64,000 nucleotides of DNA from Prosthecobacter sp. (GTDB lineage Bacteria > Verrucomicrobiota > Verrucomicrobiia > Verrucomicrobiales > Verrucomicrobiaceae), in contig NZ_JAXMIH010000024.1 of assembly GCF_034366625.1 (NCBI RefSeq), forward strand, positions 62,001-126,000, in the 5' to 3' direction. The translations under genes were made by a program, and so were the position numbers. The notes below the pieces were generated by a model. The model was not told the DNA's origin, did not search any database, and worked only from the letters and a program-made list of their open reading frames with translations. Numbering within the stretch: position 1 is the first letter of the stretch; each line of letters starts with the position of its first letter. Shown here one piece after another: positions 9,571 through 18,395 of this stretch.

Positions 9571-11109
9571 TCAATCCAGCGAGCGTTTCGGTGGGGCGAT
9601 GGTCACTGCGGCAGGGACTCCAGCCCCGGTGCGAACCGCGGAAGGCGCCAGACGCTGCACTTCGTAACCGGGAATGTTCAAAGCGAGGTCGAGCTTGGCG
9701 AGGAACTCCCAGGTGGCGGCGACACCGACTTCATCGGCGATTTTGCGGGCTTCGAGATAGGCTTCGAAGGCATCCGGCATGACCTGGAAGATGGCAACGC
9801 CGTTGGGATCGGCCTTGATGTCGCGCATGAGGCGGATGTAGGCGGAGTTCGGCTGCTTCATGGCCTCGATGGTTTCGCCACCACCGCCTTTCGGCGTGAG
9901 GGCGAGCTGCACGAGGCTGGCGGCGGGAAGGATCTTCGGCTCGAAGGCGTAGGAGCCGGCGATGAGCGGGTTGGTGGCGGCACGCTGGAGCAGGGCCTGG
10001 ATGCGGGTGGCATCGTAGATGGTGCGTGCCTTGCTGGCATCCTCGATGCCCTTGAGCTTGCCGAGATCGAGGAAGTAGCCGGCGACATCCTTGGGATTGG
10101 CTTTGACCTCCTGTGTGTTCGTTCCCCAGGAGAAGGTGATCTTGCCCGCAGCAGCGGTGGCTTTGATCACGGGCTTCAATGGATCACGAGAGGGCTCGAG
10201 TTTCACCCACTTGGAAACATCGCCTTTGGCAGCAGCGGCGACGGCCTCGGCAACGACAGGCACGGTCTGACGTGTGGGCACGGCGATGTCGGCGAGCGCG
10301 GCGAGCAGTTGTTTCGTGGGAACGATGCCTGCATCAGACAGCGCCTTGTAACCCTGTGCGGAATGCTCGATTTGCACACGATCGACCAGTCCGGCGATCT
10401 CCGGCCAGGCCTTCTGTGCGTTCGCAGGCGAACCCAGGATGCCTTCGAGCAGTTTGGCAAAGAGCGGGTATTCCACCTTCTGGTATTCCAACTGCGATTT
10501 CACCTTTTCCATGCCATCGAGAATGGGCTGGAGGAATTTGGTCTGATTGAAGCTGATCACGCCCTGCTTGGCGACGAGGATGCGCGTTTCGACCGGCTTT
10601 TCGGGATAGGCACGCGGATTGGGGAGGCGAACGTACGTTGGAGGCGGCGGCTTGAACTCGGGCGTCTGATCGAGCAATGCCTTGAGGCGTTCCACCTCGG
10701 TCAGGATCTTGTCGGTCTCAGTTTTGCTGAGCTCCCGCTCCTTTTTGCGTTCCTCGAGCTGCTTCTTGAAGACATCCAGATCCATGAACTTCATCTTCGC
10801 CTGCAGATCGGAGGTATCGACGGTCTTGAGGTCCTCGATGGCTTTTTTCAGGTCTGTTTCGGCCTGCTGCTTCTTTTTCTCGACCTCCTCCGGAGTCTCG
10901 AGCTTGGGCAGCTCTTTGACCTGCTCGACGATTTTCTGAAGTTCCTCCGGCGTGACGGGCGGCAGGTCAGAGAGGACTTTCTTGACAGCGCTGGCCACGC
11001 TGAGACCGACCATGACGAGCACGATGATGAGTACGCCGACGACGTTCGTCATGGTGTCCATCAAAGCGACGAACGGCAGTTCCTGCTCCTCGTGTTTGCG
11101 TTTCGACAT
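9571..11109 (-). CDS. ExbD/MotB-like membrane-anchored coiled-coil protein (large)
   Basis: This 512-residue protein has a short cytosolic start (MSKRKHEEQELPFVALMDTM), one membrane helix at about 21-44, a long charged coiled coil (about 50-165), and a large extracytoplasmic region of no recognised family. The FVALMDTMTNVVGVLII start matches the single-helix anchors of ExbD/TolR/MotB-type stator subunits, including an aspartate at the membrane edge. It is the last gene of a three-gene minus-strand operon, 5 bases after the preceding gene. Inference: a partner of the TolQ/ExbB-like channel at 12057-13505. It is much longer than ExbD (about 140 residues). Confidence 0.65.
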   Translation of the reverse strand: MSKRKHEEQELPFVALMDTMTNVVGVLIIVLVMVGLSVASAVKKVLSDLPPVTPEELQKIVEQVKELPKLETPEEVEKKKQQAETDLKKAIEDLKTVDTSDLQAKMKFMDLDVFKKQLEERKKERELSKTETDKILTEVERLKALLDQTPEFKPPPPTYVRLPNPRAYPEKPVETRILVAKQGVISFNQTKFLQPILDGMEKVKSQLEYQKVEYPLFAKLLEGILGSPANAQKAWPEIAGLVDRVQIEHSAQGYKALSDAGIVPTKQLLAALADIAVPTRQTVPVVAEAVAAAAKGDVSKWVKLEPSRDPLKPVIKATAAAGKITFSWGTNTQEVKANPKDVAGYFLDLGKLKGIEDASKARTIYDATRIQALLQRAATNPLIAGSYAFEPKILPAASLVQLALTPKGGGGETIEAMKQPNSAYIRLMRDIKADPNGVAIFQVMPDAFEAYLEARKIADEVGVAATWEFLAKLDLALNIPGYEVQRLAPSAVRTGAGVPAAVTIAPPKRSLD

Positions 11110-11114
11110 GGTGG

Positions 11115-12017
11115 TCAGGTGGTTTTCTTCGGCACCTCAGGGGGAGTTGCGGGCGGGGGTGCGGCTGGCGGGGGCGGAACTTTGCCGCGATATTTGTCAA
11201 ACATGGCGAGATCGAGCACGCCGCGTCCGGGGATGGGCAGCTTGCCCACACGTACCTTGTATTCGTTCTCCGCCCGGCCGGCTCCGTTGTTGAAGGCACC
11301 CTGCCCGTCGTCTCGAATGAGAAACAGCACGAGCGCTTTGGGATTCTTCGCCACCTCGGTGAGGAAGTGATTGTAGGCCACGTCGGCGACGACAACCTCG
11401 GCGGTGGCGCTGAGGCGGTAGTCCTCCCCCCAGGCCCCGAGAACTTTCAAACCGCTGCCGCTGGCCTCGACGAAATAAACCTTGGTGTCCTCGGCCATGC
11501 CGCTGCCTGAAGGCTGCACGACCACCGGCGGAATTTTTTTGTCCGCCGGCACATCGCGCTTTTTGAGCTCGGCCATCAGCGTCGCGATCTCTTTCTTGCT
11601 CTCGACCTGCTGCTTTTTCATGCCTTCGATTTCCAGCATCAGGTCGTCCAGCTCCTTCTGCATCTGCTGGCTGATCTTGAGGTTCGCCTCCTGGATGTCC
11701 TTGGAGGTGGAGAGCAGTTTGCGCAGCTTGATGAAGCGCTGCTCTTTTTCATCGATCTGTTTCTGCAGTTCTTCGAGAGTGGCGAGCTTCTCCTTGACCA
11801 CGATCTCCTGCGCCTTGTTTTCCACGATCTCCTGGCGCATGCGCTTGGCATCCTGCGCCATCTTAATATCCTCCTCCGTGCGCCCCTCCGTCTGCTGCGT
11901 CTGCGAGACACAGAGCACGACGATGATGAGGATCAGCACGCCGATGAGCGAGCACAGGATGTCCAGGAACGGGACCAGGAGGATCTCGTCTTTGGCGGCT
12001 TGACGGCGCTTTGCCAT
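11115..12017 (-). CDS. ExbD/MotB-like membrane-anchored coiled-coil protein
   Basis: This 300-residue protein has a basic N-terminus (MAKRRQAAKDEILLVPFLDI) and one membrane helix at about 18-38 preceded by an aspartate in the ExbD/MotB position. A coiled coil occupies about 40-140, followed by a compact C-terminal domain and a proline-rich tail (PPPPAAPPP). Its layout parallels the 512-residue neighbour, suggesting two stator-like partners. It follows the TolQ-like gene by 39 bases. The exact function is not recognised. Confidence 0.65.
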   Translation of the reverse strand: MAKRRQAAKDEILLVPFLDILCSLIGVLILIIVVLCVSQTQQTEGRTEEDIKMAQDAKRMRQEIVENKAQEIVVKEKLATLEELQKQIDEKEQRFIKLRKLLSTSKDIQEANLKISQQMQKELDDLMLEIEGMKKQQVESKKEIATLMAELKKRDVPADKKIPPVVVQPSGSGMAEDTKVYFVEASGSGLKVLGAWGEDYRLSATAEVVVADVAYNHFLTEVAKNPKALVLFLIRDDGQGAFNNGAGRAENEYKVRVGKLPIPGRGVLDLAMFDKYRGKVPPPPAAPPPATPPEVPKKTT

Positions 12018-12056
12018 GGCAATTCAGGAGTGGAAACGGGGCCGGGTGTCACATGA

Positions 12057-13505
12057 TCAACTGAACCAGCCCTTCTTTTTGACTTGGTGAATCATGATCT
12101 GCTTGCCGCCCAGATCGGAGAGCAGCGTGTTCAAAGACTGGATGCCGCTGGCGAGCGCACGTGTGTAGTCCGTGGTCGTCTTGACGCTGTCCTTCACGGC
12201 GTTGGTCAGATCGTCGCGCATGCGGTTGAGGGCGGTGGCGAACTCGGCATCGACGCGCTCCTGGTGCGCTGCGGCGCGTTTGTCCAGGTTGTCGGCCTGT
12301 TCTTTGACCTGCTTTGAAAGCGCGTTGAGATCGACCAGGAAGTCTTTCTGGGCGGCCGCCACGGCCTTGACCAGCGTCTCCATGATTCCGGAAGTTTCCC
12401 CGCCGGCAATGCTGCCGCCGTCATTGAGGCGCGGGAGCAGCACTTCATTGCAGAATGCGTCGATGTCGTTGAGGCAGTCATCCTCCGCCTTCATCATGGT
12501 GTTCAGCGGGAAGTTCAGCGTCATCGCCAGCACGAGGCCGAGCAGGGTCGCGTCGAACGCGGTGCCGAGACCGCCGGTCACCTCGCCCAGTGTGGCGGTG
12601 ACCTGTTTCAGATCGGTCATGTTGCCAAAGTTCATCCCGCCGATAGCGTGGGACAGACCGATGACCGTGCCGATGAAGCCCAGGATCGGGATCGCCCACA
12701 GGAACGCTTTAAGCAGCGCGTAGCTGCCGCCGATGCGCATGCCGTCGATGTCCGACTGGCTGGAGAGCATGCTCGATACATCGCCCGCATTCTGTTTCAC
12801 CTCGAAGAGTTCCAAGGCCTTGCGCATGCGGTTCACCATCATGCTGTCGCGCAGGCTGCGTGGCAGCTTGTAGAGGTTGTCGATAAAGCCGCCCACATTG
12901 TCGCGGTTGATCTCCGCACCCATCTCCCACGGCAGCACGTCGAGCAGCAGCGCCTTGCGTTGATGCTTGAGCTTCTGCCACTTCAAATACAGGATCGACA
13001 TCGCCCAGGTGAAGAAGAGCGTGTTCATGAAGCTCACCGCCATGTGCTTGAAGAACAGCGAGGCCACAAACTGCATGCCGGTGTATTCAGCCGGAGAGAC
13101 GCTCTCGGGTGCCTGGAACGGATACAGAATGCCCACCCAGGCCAGGAACAGGACGAAGCCGATGCTGAAACTCAGGATGCCGCTTGGATTCGTCGGATCG
13201 ATTTCCTCCCAGCCTCCGCGCTCGCCGCGATGTTCACTGACGGGTGTGTCGGAGTGTTGTTGTTCTGGTGAGGTGGCACCATGCTCATATTCGGCCCCAA
13301 AGGCGTCGTTATCCGTCGAGGGTGGCGTCACACCGCTGGGAGCCGGCAGTCCCGAAGGTGCTGGCAGGCCGGAGGGCGGCGGCGGAGTGGCAGCGCTGGC
13401 AGGAATGCTCAGCTTGGTGTTGCAGCCGGGACAGCGGACGATTTTACCGGCCATTTCAGGCTCGGCCTTGAGCTGCATGTCACATGTGGGGCATTTGAAC
13501 TTCAC
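12057..13505 (-). CDS. MotA/TolQ/ExbB-family proton channel protein with N-terminal zinc ribbon
   Basis: This 482-residue protein begins with a zinc-ribbon-like module of two Cys-x2-Cys pairs (CPTCDM and CPGCNTKL), then a proline-rich linker. Several membrane segments lie from about residue 118. The core (FLWAIPILGFIGTVIGLSHAIGG, then GGLGTAFDATLLGLVLAMTLN) is the MotA/TolQ/ExbB signature. A coiled tail follows. Translation starts at GTG 13505, supported by AGGAGG eight bases upstream. With the two ExbD/MotB-like proteins downstream it could form a proton-driven machine for gliding, envelope maintenance or uptake. The cytoplasmic zinc ribbon is unusual for this family. Confidence 0.83.
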   Translation of the reverse strand: MKFKCPTCDMQLKAEPEMAGKIVRCPGCNTKLSIPASAATPPPPSGLPAPSGLPAPSGVTPPSTDNDAFGAEYEHGATSPEQQHSDTPVSEHRGERGGWEEIDPTNPSGILSFSIGFVLFLAWVGILYPFQAPESVSPAEYTGMQFVASLFFKHMAVSFMNTLFFTWAMSILYLKWQKLKHQRKALLLDVLPWEMGAEINRDNVGGFIDNLYKLPRSLRDSMMVNRMRKALELFEVKQNAGDVSSMLSSQSDIDGMRIGGSYALLKAFLWAIPILGFIGTVIGLSHAIGGMNFGNMTDLKQVTATLGEVTGGLGTAFDATLLGLVLAMTLNFPLNTMMKAEDDCLNDIDAFCNEVLLPRLNDGGSIAGGETSGIMETLVKAVAAAQKDFLVDLNALSKQVKEQADNLDKRAAAHQERVDAEFATALNRMRDDLTNAVKDSVKTTTDYTRALASGIQSLNTLLSDLGGKQIMIHQVKKKGWFS

Positions 13506-13599
13506 GGATGATTTCCTCCTGGATAAATGAGAATTGAAAACAAGGGCAGTGGTACGTAGCGGAAAACCGACTCAATCGCCAAGTTGTTTCTTGGGGTGA

Positions 13600-14445
13600 T
13601 CAAAGCAGTTCTTCAACAAATCGTTTCGAGTCGAACGGCTGAAAATCTTCCACTCGCTCACCGAGGCCGACAAAGCGGGTGGGGATGGCGAGTTCCTGCT
13701 GGATGGCGACGAGGATGCCGCCTTTGCCGCTGCCGTCGAGCTTGGTGACGATGACACCGGTGAGCGGGATGGCCTTGTGAAACTCGCGGGCCTGCTGGAG
13801 CGCATTGGAGCCGGTGGTGGCATCGACGACGAGCAGCACCTCGTGGGGGGATGTGTCGTCCTTGCGGCCGAGGATGCGACGGATCTTTTTCAGCTCCTCC
13901 ATGAGGTTGTGCTTGGTGTGCAACCGTCCGGCGGTGTCGCAGATGAGGAAATCAGCCTGCGTTTTGAGCGCCAGCTCGTAGCCCTCAAAGCAGACAGAGG
14001 CGGGATCGCCGTTGGGCGGACCTTTAACGAGCGGGATCTTCAAGCGCTCGGACCAGACGGTGAGCTGCTCGACGGCGGCGGCACGGAAAGTGTCGGCGGC
14101 GGCGAGAACGACCTTGTGGCCGCGCTGATGGAGGATGTGGGCGAGTTTGGCGGTGCTGGTGGTCTTGCCGGTGCCGTTCACGCCGACGATCAGCAGCACT
14201 TTCGGCTTTCCAGCGATGGGTTCGATGCCAGGAACCGTTTCCGGCAGGATTTGGCGCACATGCTCGCGTGTCACCTGCACGATATCGGCCCCATGCAGAG
14301 TGCGCTGGCGTGATTTGAGATCATTCACGATCTGCAGGGCCAGACGCGGCCCAAGATCACCGGCGACGAGGGATGCTTCCAGCTCGTCCCAGTCGATGTC
14401 GGGCTTGGTAAAGCGCTGGAGGAGTGATTTGAAGAAACCGGCCAT
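13600..14445 (-). CDS. ftsY: Signal recognition particle receptor FtsY
   Basis: This 281-residue protein is an SRP-type GTPase that receives ribosome-SRP complexes at the membrane. The G1 motif GVNGTGKTT, DTFRAAAVEQL, the G3 motif DTAGR, and the G4 motif TKLDGSGKGG are present, as is the C-terminal PTRFVGLGERVEDFQPF. The acidic N-terminal A domain of longer FtsY proteins is absent, leaving a short NG-type form. Its ATG directly abuts the nusB stop codon, indicating coupled translation. Confidence 0.95.
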   Translation of the reverse strand: MAGFFKSLLQRFTKPDIDWDELEASLVAGDLGPRLALQIVNDLKSRQRTLHGADIVQVTREHVRQILPETVPGIEPIAGKPKVLLIVGVNGTGKTTSTAKLAHILHQRGHKVVLAAADTFRAAAVEQLTVWSERLKIPLVKGPPNGDPASVCFEGYELALKTQADFLICDTAGRLHTKHNLMEELKKIRRILGRKDDTSPHEVLLVVDATTGSNALQQAREFHKAIPLTGVIVTKLDGSGKGGILVAIQQELAIPTRFVGLGERVEDFQPFDSKRFVEELL

Positions 14446-14898
14446 CTACTCAGGATTGGAGATTGGAGATTTGGAATGTGAGATGTCGCCCGGCTTGCGC
14501 AACGCACGGGCCAGCTTGTCGAGCACGCCGTTGACGAAGGAGCCGGATTCGCCGGCACTGAGAGCCTTGGCAATGTCGATGGCCTCGTTGAGAATGACGG
14601 GCGCGGGCACATCCAGGCAGTACAGCAGCTCGTAGGAGGCCACACGGAGCACGTTGCGGTCCACGGCGGCGAGGCGCTCGAGCCGGAAGTTTTGGACGAG
14701 ACTCATGATGTGCGCATCGATCTCGTCTTGATGATCAATGACCCCCTTGATGAGGCTTTCGGCATAGGCGCGCGTGGATGCCTTCGCGCTATGCAGCGTC
14801 CAGAACGCCTCGGCGTCCTCCGGCTTCTGCTCACCTTGGAGATCTCTGGAAAACAGGAATTGAATGGCGGCTTCGCGGCCGTCGCGGCGTTTTCCCAT
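14446..14898 (-). CDS. nusB: Transcription antitermination factor NusB
   Basis: This protein of 150 residues, counted from MGKRRDGREAA, matches NusB from the first helix (AIQFLFSRDLQ) to LAAVDRNVLRVASYELLY and ILNEAIDIAKALSAGESGSF, the RNA-binding helical family that works with NusE (S10) in rRNA antitermination. ATG 14898 is preferred because it follows the ribH stop (14903) by four bases; an earlier in-frame ATG would overlap ribH. The C-terminal tail HSKSPISNPE is encoded by a simple repeat (14452-14485) and is not conserved NusB sequence. Confidence 0.9.
   Translation of the reverse strand: MGKRRDGREAAIQFLFSRDLQGEQKPEDAEAFWTLHSAKASTRAYAESLIKGVIDHQDEIDAHIMSLVQNFRLERLAAVDRNVLRVASYELLYCLDVPAPVILNEAIDIAKALSAGESGSFVNGVLDKLARALRKPGDISHSKSPISNPE
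14452..14485 (-). repeat. Simple tandem repeat forming the 3' end of nusB
   Basis: ATTGGAG units repeat with a 7-8 base period on the plus strand and encode the last residues of NusB. On the coding strand the tract contains CCAAATCTCC, shared with the cysS repeat at 7158-7193. Confidence 0.5.
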
Positions 14899-14902
14899 GA
14901 TG

Positions 14903-15406
14903 TTAGGCGTGGTCGATGGGTTCGCCGGCAAAGCTGGCCTTCATTTTGCCGAACAGGTTGATCATTTTGACGCAGGTCTGCGCGGCTTCCGTGCCGCGGT
15001 TGATGGTGGCGCCGAGGCAGCGCTCCTCCGCCTGCTCCTCGCTGCTGACGAGCAGCACTTCATGAATGACGGGGATGCAGTGCCTGACGGCCATCTGCTG
15101 CAGGGCATCGGTGACGGAAGCGCCGACGAGATCGGCATGCTCGGTGGAGCCGCGAATGATGACGCCCAAAGTGATGACTGCATCAGGCGCGCTGCCACGC
15201 AGGACATGCTCGACACACACCGGAATCTCAAAGGCACCGGGAACACGATAGACATCCACCGAGGCATTCGGGGCGATGACCTCGATTTCTTCCTTGGCGG
15301 CATTGAGCAGGCCCTGGACGAACTGGTTGTTGTACAAGGAGGCGACGATCGCGATGTTGACCGGCTCCTGGGTTGGGCGCGGACGGCTGGAGGCGTAATT
15401 GGACAT
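14903..15406 (-). CDS. ribH: 6,7-dimethyl-8-ribityllumazine synthase
   Basis: This 167-residue protein matches lumazine synthase, which joins the ribityl-aminouracil and butanone-phosphate precursors in riboflavin synthesis. Visible motifs are the aromatic N-terminal region VASLYNNQFVQGLL, the GAFEIP substrate-binding loop, VITLGVIIRGSTEHAD and the active-site histidine region RHCIPVIHEVLL. ATG 15406 is chosen because homology begins near MSNYASSRP and this start lies just after the ribBA stop. It sits within ribBA-ribH-nusB-ftsY. Confidence 0.94.
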   Translation of the reverse strand: MSNYASSRPRPTQEPVNIAIVASLYNNQFVQGLLNAAKEEIEVIAPNASVDVYRVPGAFEIPVCVEHVLRGSAPDAVITLGVIIRGSTEHADLVGASVTDALQQMAVRHCIPVIHEVLLVSSEEQAEERCLGATINRGTEAAQTCVKMINLFGKMKASFAGEPIDHA

Positions 15407-15410
15407 GCGG

Positions 15411-16625
15411 CTAAAGTTTGTGGCCCATCTTTTTCTTCTTTGTTTCGAGATAGCGGGCGTTCTCGGGCTTGGGCGTGGATTTGACGGGGACCTGCTCGAC
15501 GATTTCGAGCTTATGGCCTTCAAGCCCGACGACTTTGCGCGGGTTGTTGGTCATGAGCAGGATTTTGCGCACGCCGAGATCGGAGATGATCTGCGCACCG
15601 ATGCCGTAGTCGCGCAGGTCCATGGGGAAGCCGAGTTTGATGTTGGCCTCGACGGTGTCGAGCCCCTGTTCCTGGAGCTTGTAGGCCATGATCTTGCCAT
15701 GCAGGCCGATGCCGCGTCCTTCGTGACCGCGCATGTAAACGATGATCCCCTTCCCGGCTTTGGCGATGTGCTGCATCGCGGCATGAAGCTGGCTGCCACA
15801 ATCGCAACGACGTGAGGCGAAGATGTCGCCGGTGAGGCATTCGCTATGCACGCGGACGAGTATCGGCTCGTCAGGAGTGATGTCGCCCATGACGAGGGCG
15901 ATGTGATGCACGCCGTCGAGGCTGCTCTTGTAGAGATGCAATTTGAAGTCGCCGAAGTCGGTGGGCATATCGACGACTTCGATTTTTTCGACCAGTTTCT
16001 CACTCAGGCGGCGATGCGCGATCAAATCGGCGATGCTGCCCATCTTGAGGCCGTGCTTCTTCGCAAACTTCTTCAAATGGGGCAGACGAGCCATGGTGCC
16101 GTCCGGGTTCATGATCTCGATGAGCACACCAGCTTCACGCAAACCGGCGAGACGGGCGAGATCGACGGCGGCCTCGGTATGACCGGCACGGCGGAGGACG
16201 CCACCGGGTTTGGCAACGAGTGGATTGATATGTCCGGGCTGCACCAGATCTGCGGCGGTGCTCTTTGGATCAGCGAGCAGGCGGATCGTGCGGGTGCGGT
16301 CAGCGGCGCTGATGCCGGTGGAGATGCCTTGGGCGGCATCCACGGTGACGGTGAAGTCGGTGCGGAAGGCTTCGCGGTTTTCCGGCACCATGCTGGCCAG
16401 ATTGAGGCGCTGGGCGATTTCGAGCGAGACGGGCACGCACAGCATGCCGCCGCCCTGCCGCACCATGAAGTTCACCATCTCCGCAGTGATCTTTTCCGCC
16501 GCGCAGATCAGGTCGCCCTCGTTTTCGCGGTCCTCGTCATCGGTGACGATGACCATGCGGCCAGCGCGAATGTCTGCGATGACAGACTCCACGGAGTCGA
16601 AGACGGATTCCTTTTTGCGAGGCAT
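15411..16625 (-). CDS. ribBA: Bifunctional 3,4-dihydroxy-2-butanone-4-phosphate synthase / GTP cyclohydrolase II
   Basis: This 404-residue fusion supplies both early riboflavin precursors. The RibB half (about 1-210) shows VIVTDDEDRENEGDLICAAE and RRAGHTEAAVDLARLAG. The RibA half (about 215-400) shows the zinc-binding CLTGDIFASRRCDCGSQL and GRGIGLHGKIMAYKLQ with the catalytic arginine region LRDYGIGAQI. First gene of the ribBA-ribH-nusB-ftsY operon. No FMN riboswitch is visible in the 134 bases upstream. Confidence 0.95.
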   Translation of the reverse strand: MPRKKESVFDSVESVIADIRAGRMVIVTDDEDRENEGDLICAAEKITAEMVNFMVRQGGGMLCVPVSLEIAQRLNLASMVPENREAFRTDFTVTVDAAQGISTGISAADRTRTIRLLADPKSTAADLVQPGHINPLVAKPGGVLRRAGHTEAAVDLARLAGLREAGVLIEIMNPDGTMARLPHLKKFAKKHGLKMGSIADLIAHRRLSEKLVEKIEVVDMPTDFGDFKLHLYKSSLDGVHHIALVMGDITPDEPILVRVHSECLTGDIFASRRCDCGSQLHAAMQHIAKAGKGIIVYMRGHEGRGIGLHGKIMAYKLQEQGLDTVEANIKLGFPMDLRDYGIGAQIISDLGVRKILLMTNNPRKVVGLEGHKLEIVEQVPVKSTPKPENARYLETKKKKMGHKL

Positions 16626-16759
16626 GGGAGGGGTGGAAAAGAGCGAGTACCGCAGGCTGCGGCGTCAGGGGGTGGATGTTTTAGCCGATCGGGGACTGTT
16701 TTCCAGTGCGAGTTGGTTTTTCGTTGCCGTCGCAGAGAGGCTTCGCGTAATGTCGCCCC

Positions 16760-17728
16760 ATGCCGCCCACTCCCAAGATCAAGCGCCCGTCCTCGGTGAC
16801 GGTGGAGGAGTTCTTCCGTGTGAACGAGAAATCGCTCAAGTTGAAGCTGGTGGGCAGCGATGTGGGCTTTGCCCGCAAGATCAGCGAACCCTCGGTCAAC
16901 CGCCCAGGCCTGGCCCTCTCGGGCTTTTTCACGTATTTCGCCTACAAGCGTGTGCAGGTTATCGGCAACTCGGAGCACTCCTTCCTTGAGGGCCTGGATC
17001 CAAAGCTGCGCGCGGCCCGCTTCAGCCAGCTCTGCTCCTGGGACATTCCCTGCCTGGTGATCGCCCGCAGCCATCGCATCGGGGACGAGTTGATCGAGAT
17101 CGCCAACAGCGCGGGCATCTCCGTGTTCCAGACGAACATGATGACGATGAAGTTTCTCAATACGGCCACCATCAAGCTGGAGTGGGCCTTTGCCCCGAAC
17201 ATGCTGGTACATGGCTGCTTGGTGGACGTGCAGGGCATCGGTGTGCTGATCCAGGGTGACAGCGGCTGTGGCAAGAGTGAAAGTGTCATCGGACTGCTGC
17301 AACGCGGCGGGAGCCTGGTGGCGGACGATGCCGTGCGTCTCCGACTGGTGGAAGATCGCGAAGTGGTCGGCTCCGCCCCGGACATCACCCGCGGGATGAT
17401 CGAGATCCGCGGTCTGGGCATCCTCAATGTGGCGGCGATCTTCGGCGTGAGTGCCGTCCGCCTGAGCAAACGGCTGGATTTGATCGTGGAACTGGTGCGC
17501 GGCGCGAAGACGGAGGATCTGGAACGTGTGAGCGCGAGCGCGGATTCGCACGACATCATGGGCATGAAAATCGGGCGCGTCACGCTGCCGGTGGAGCCGG
17601 GCCGGGATGTGGCGGGCTTGATCGAACTGGCCGCCATTAATTTTAAACTGCGCACTTTCGGCTATGACAGCGCGGTGGAGTTCGACCAAAGGTTGTTGAA
17701 AAAGATGACGGATGAACAATTAGGTTAA
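16760..17728 (+). CDS. hprK: HPr kinase/phosphorylase
   Basis: This 322-residue protein carries the P-loop GDSGCGKSE near residue 165, the downstream acidic LVADDAVRL, and the family signature EIRGLGILNV. The N-terminal domain (about 1-130, including SNRPGLALSGFF) is complete. It phosphorylates and dephosphorylates a serine on HPr. The HPr gene follows 21 bases later, forming a two-gene unit without other PTS components in the window. In Verrucomicrobia this pair probably has a regulatory and not a sugar-transport role (inference). Confidence 0.94.
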   Translation: MPPTPKIKRPSSVTVEEFFRVNEKSLKLKLVGSDVGFARKISEPSVNRPGLALSGFFTYFAYKRVQVIGNSEHSFLEGLDPKLRAARFSQLCSWDIPCLVIARSHRIGDELIEIANSAGISVFQTNMMTMKFLNTATIKLEWAFAPNMLVHGCLVDVQGIGVLIQGDSGCGKSESVIGLLQRGGSLVADDAVRLRLVEDREVVGSAPDITRGMIEIRGLGILNVAAIFGVSAVRLSKRLDLIVELVRGAKTEDLERVSASADSHDIMGMKIGRVTLPVEPGRDVAGLIELAAINFKLRTFGYDSAVEFDQRLLKKMTDEQLG

Positions 17729-17749
17729 CTGTAGCGCCACCTGACCACC

Positions 17750-18022
17750 ATGAGCATCCAAAAAGAACTCACGATCCGCAACAAAATGGGCATGCACGCA
17801 CGCCCGGCGGCGCAGTTCGTCAAACGCGCGAGCAAATATCAATGCGACGTGTGGGTGGAGAAGGATGACGAGCCGGTGAACGGCAAGAGCATCATGGGCC
17901 TGATGATGCTGGCCGCCGGACGCGGCGAAACGATCAAGATCATTGCCGATGGCAACGATGCCGAGGCGGCGGTGGCCGACCTCGAAGAGCTCGTCACCTC
18001 AGGCTTTGGCGACGTGGAGTGA
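17750..18022 (+). CDS. ptsH: HPr phosphocarrier protein
   Basis: This 90-residue HPr has the phospho-histidine site GMHARPAAQFVK (His16 here) and the regulatory serine site NGKSIMGLMML (Ser47), the target of the HprK encoded immediately upstream. The length matches the family. Enzyme I and the EII components are not in the window. Confidence 0.94.
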   Translation: MSIQKELTIRNKMGMHARPAAQFVKRASKYQCDVWVEKDDEPVNGKSIMGLMMLAAGRGETIKIIADGNDAEAAVADLEELVTSGFGDVE

Positions 18023-18031
18023 CGCAGGGCT

Positions 18032-18295
18032 TTATTTGACGTCTTTCTTCGGATCCTCGGCCGGCCGCGGTGACACGCGGATTTCTGCACCGCCTTGAGG
18101 CTCCGGTGCCCGGTCCTTGAGCATCTCCAGCATCATCACGCCGATGACATAAACGAGTCCGCCGCCGAGCCCGGCTGCGATGGCGATAAACCGCCGCTGC
18201 CAGGTGTGCTCCCGGTCGATGGCATACCAAAAACGCATGCACAGCAGCATCCACAGGATGCTGGCACCGAGAACGAGGAGGTGGCCGGAACTCAT
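18032..18295 (-). CDS. Small two-helix membrane protein, unknown function
   Basis: This 87-residue protein starts at ATG 18295 (MSSGHLLVLGASILWMLLC). It has two predicted membrane helices (about 5-20 and 37-57) separated by a basic loop (REHTWQRRF), then a charged tail ending EDPKKDVK. No family is recognised. It is convergent with HPr and lies downstream of the rpsI terminator, so it needs its own promoter. Confidence 0.6.
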   Translation of the reverse strand: MSSGHLLVLGASILWMLLCMRFWYAIDREHTWQRRFIAIAAGLGGGLVYVIGVMMLEMLKDRAPEPQGGAEIRVSPRPAEDPKKDVK

Positions 18296-18331
18296 GACGG
18301 ACAGTTTGGAACGAGTTTGCACCACCAGCGA

Positions 18332-18366
18332 TAAAAAAAACAAAACCCCGCACACGGCGGGGCTTT
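18332..18366 (-). terminator. Rho-independent terminator of rplM-rpsI
   Basis: On the minus strand the stem GCCCCGC / GCGGGG (18357-18363 with 18346-18351) is followed by TTTTG and a run of eight T, about 30 bases past the rpsI stop codon. Confidence 0.85.
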
Positions 18367-18395
18367 GCACACATCGAGCTGAAAACTGTGACGGC

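Noticed and set aside
16626..16759. FMN riboswitch upstream of ribBA
   Set aside because: The conserved AGGGGCAGGG...ACCGGCGGT core was not found in this gap.
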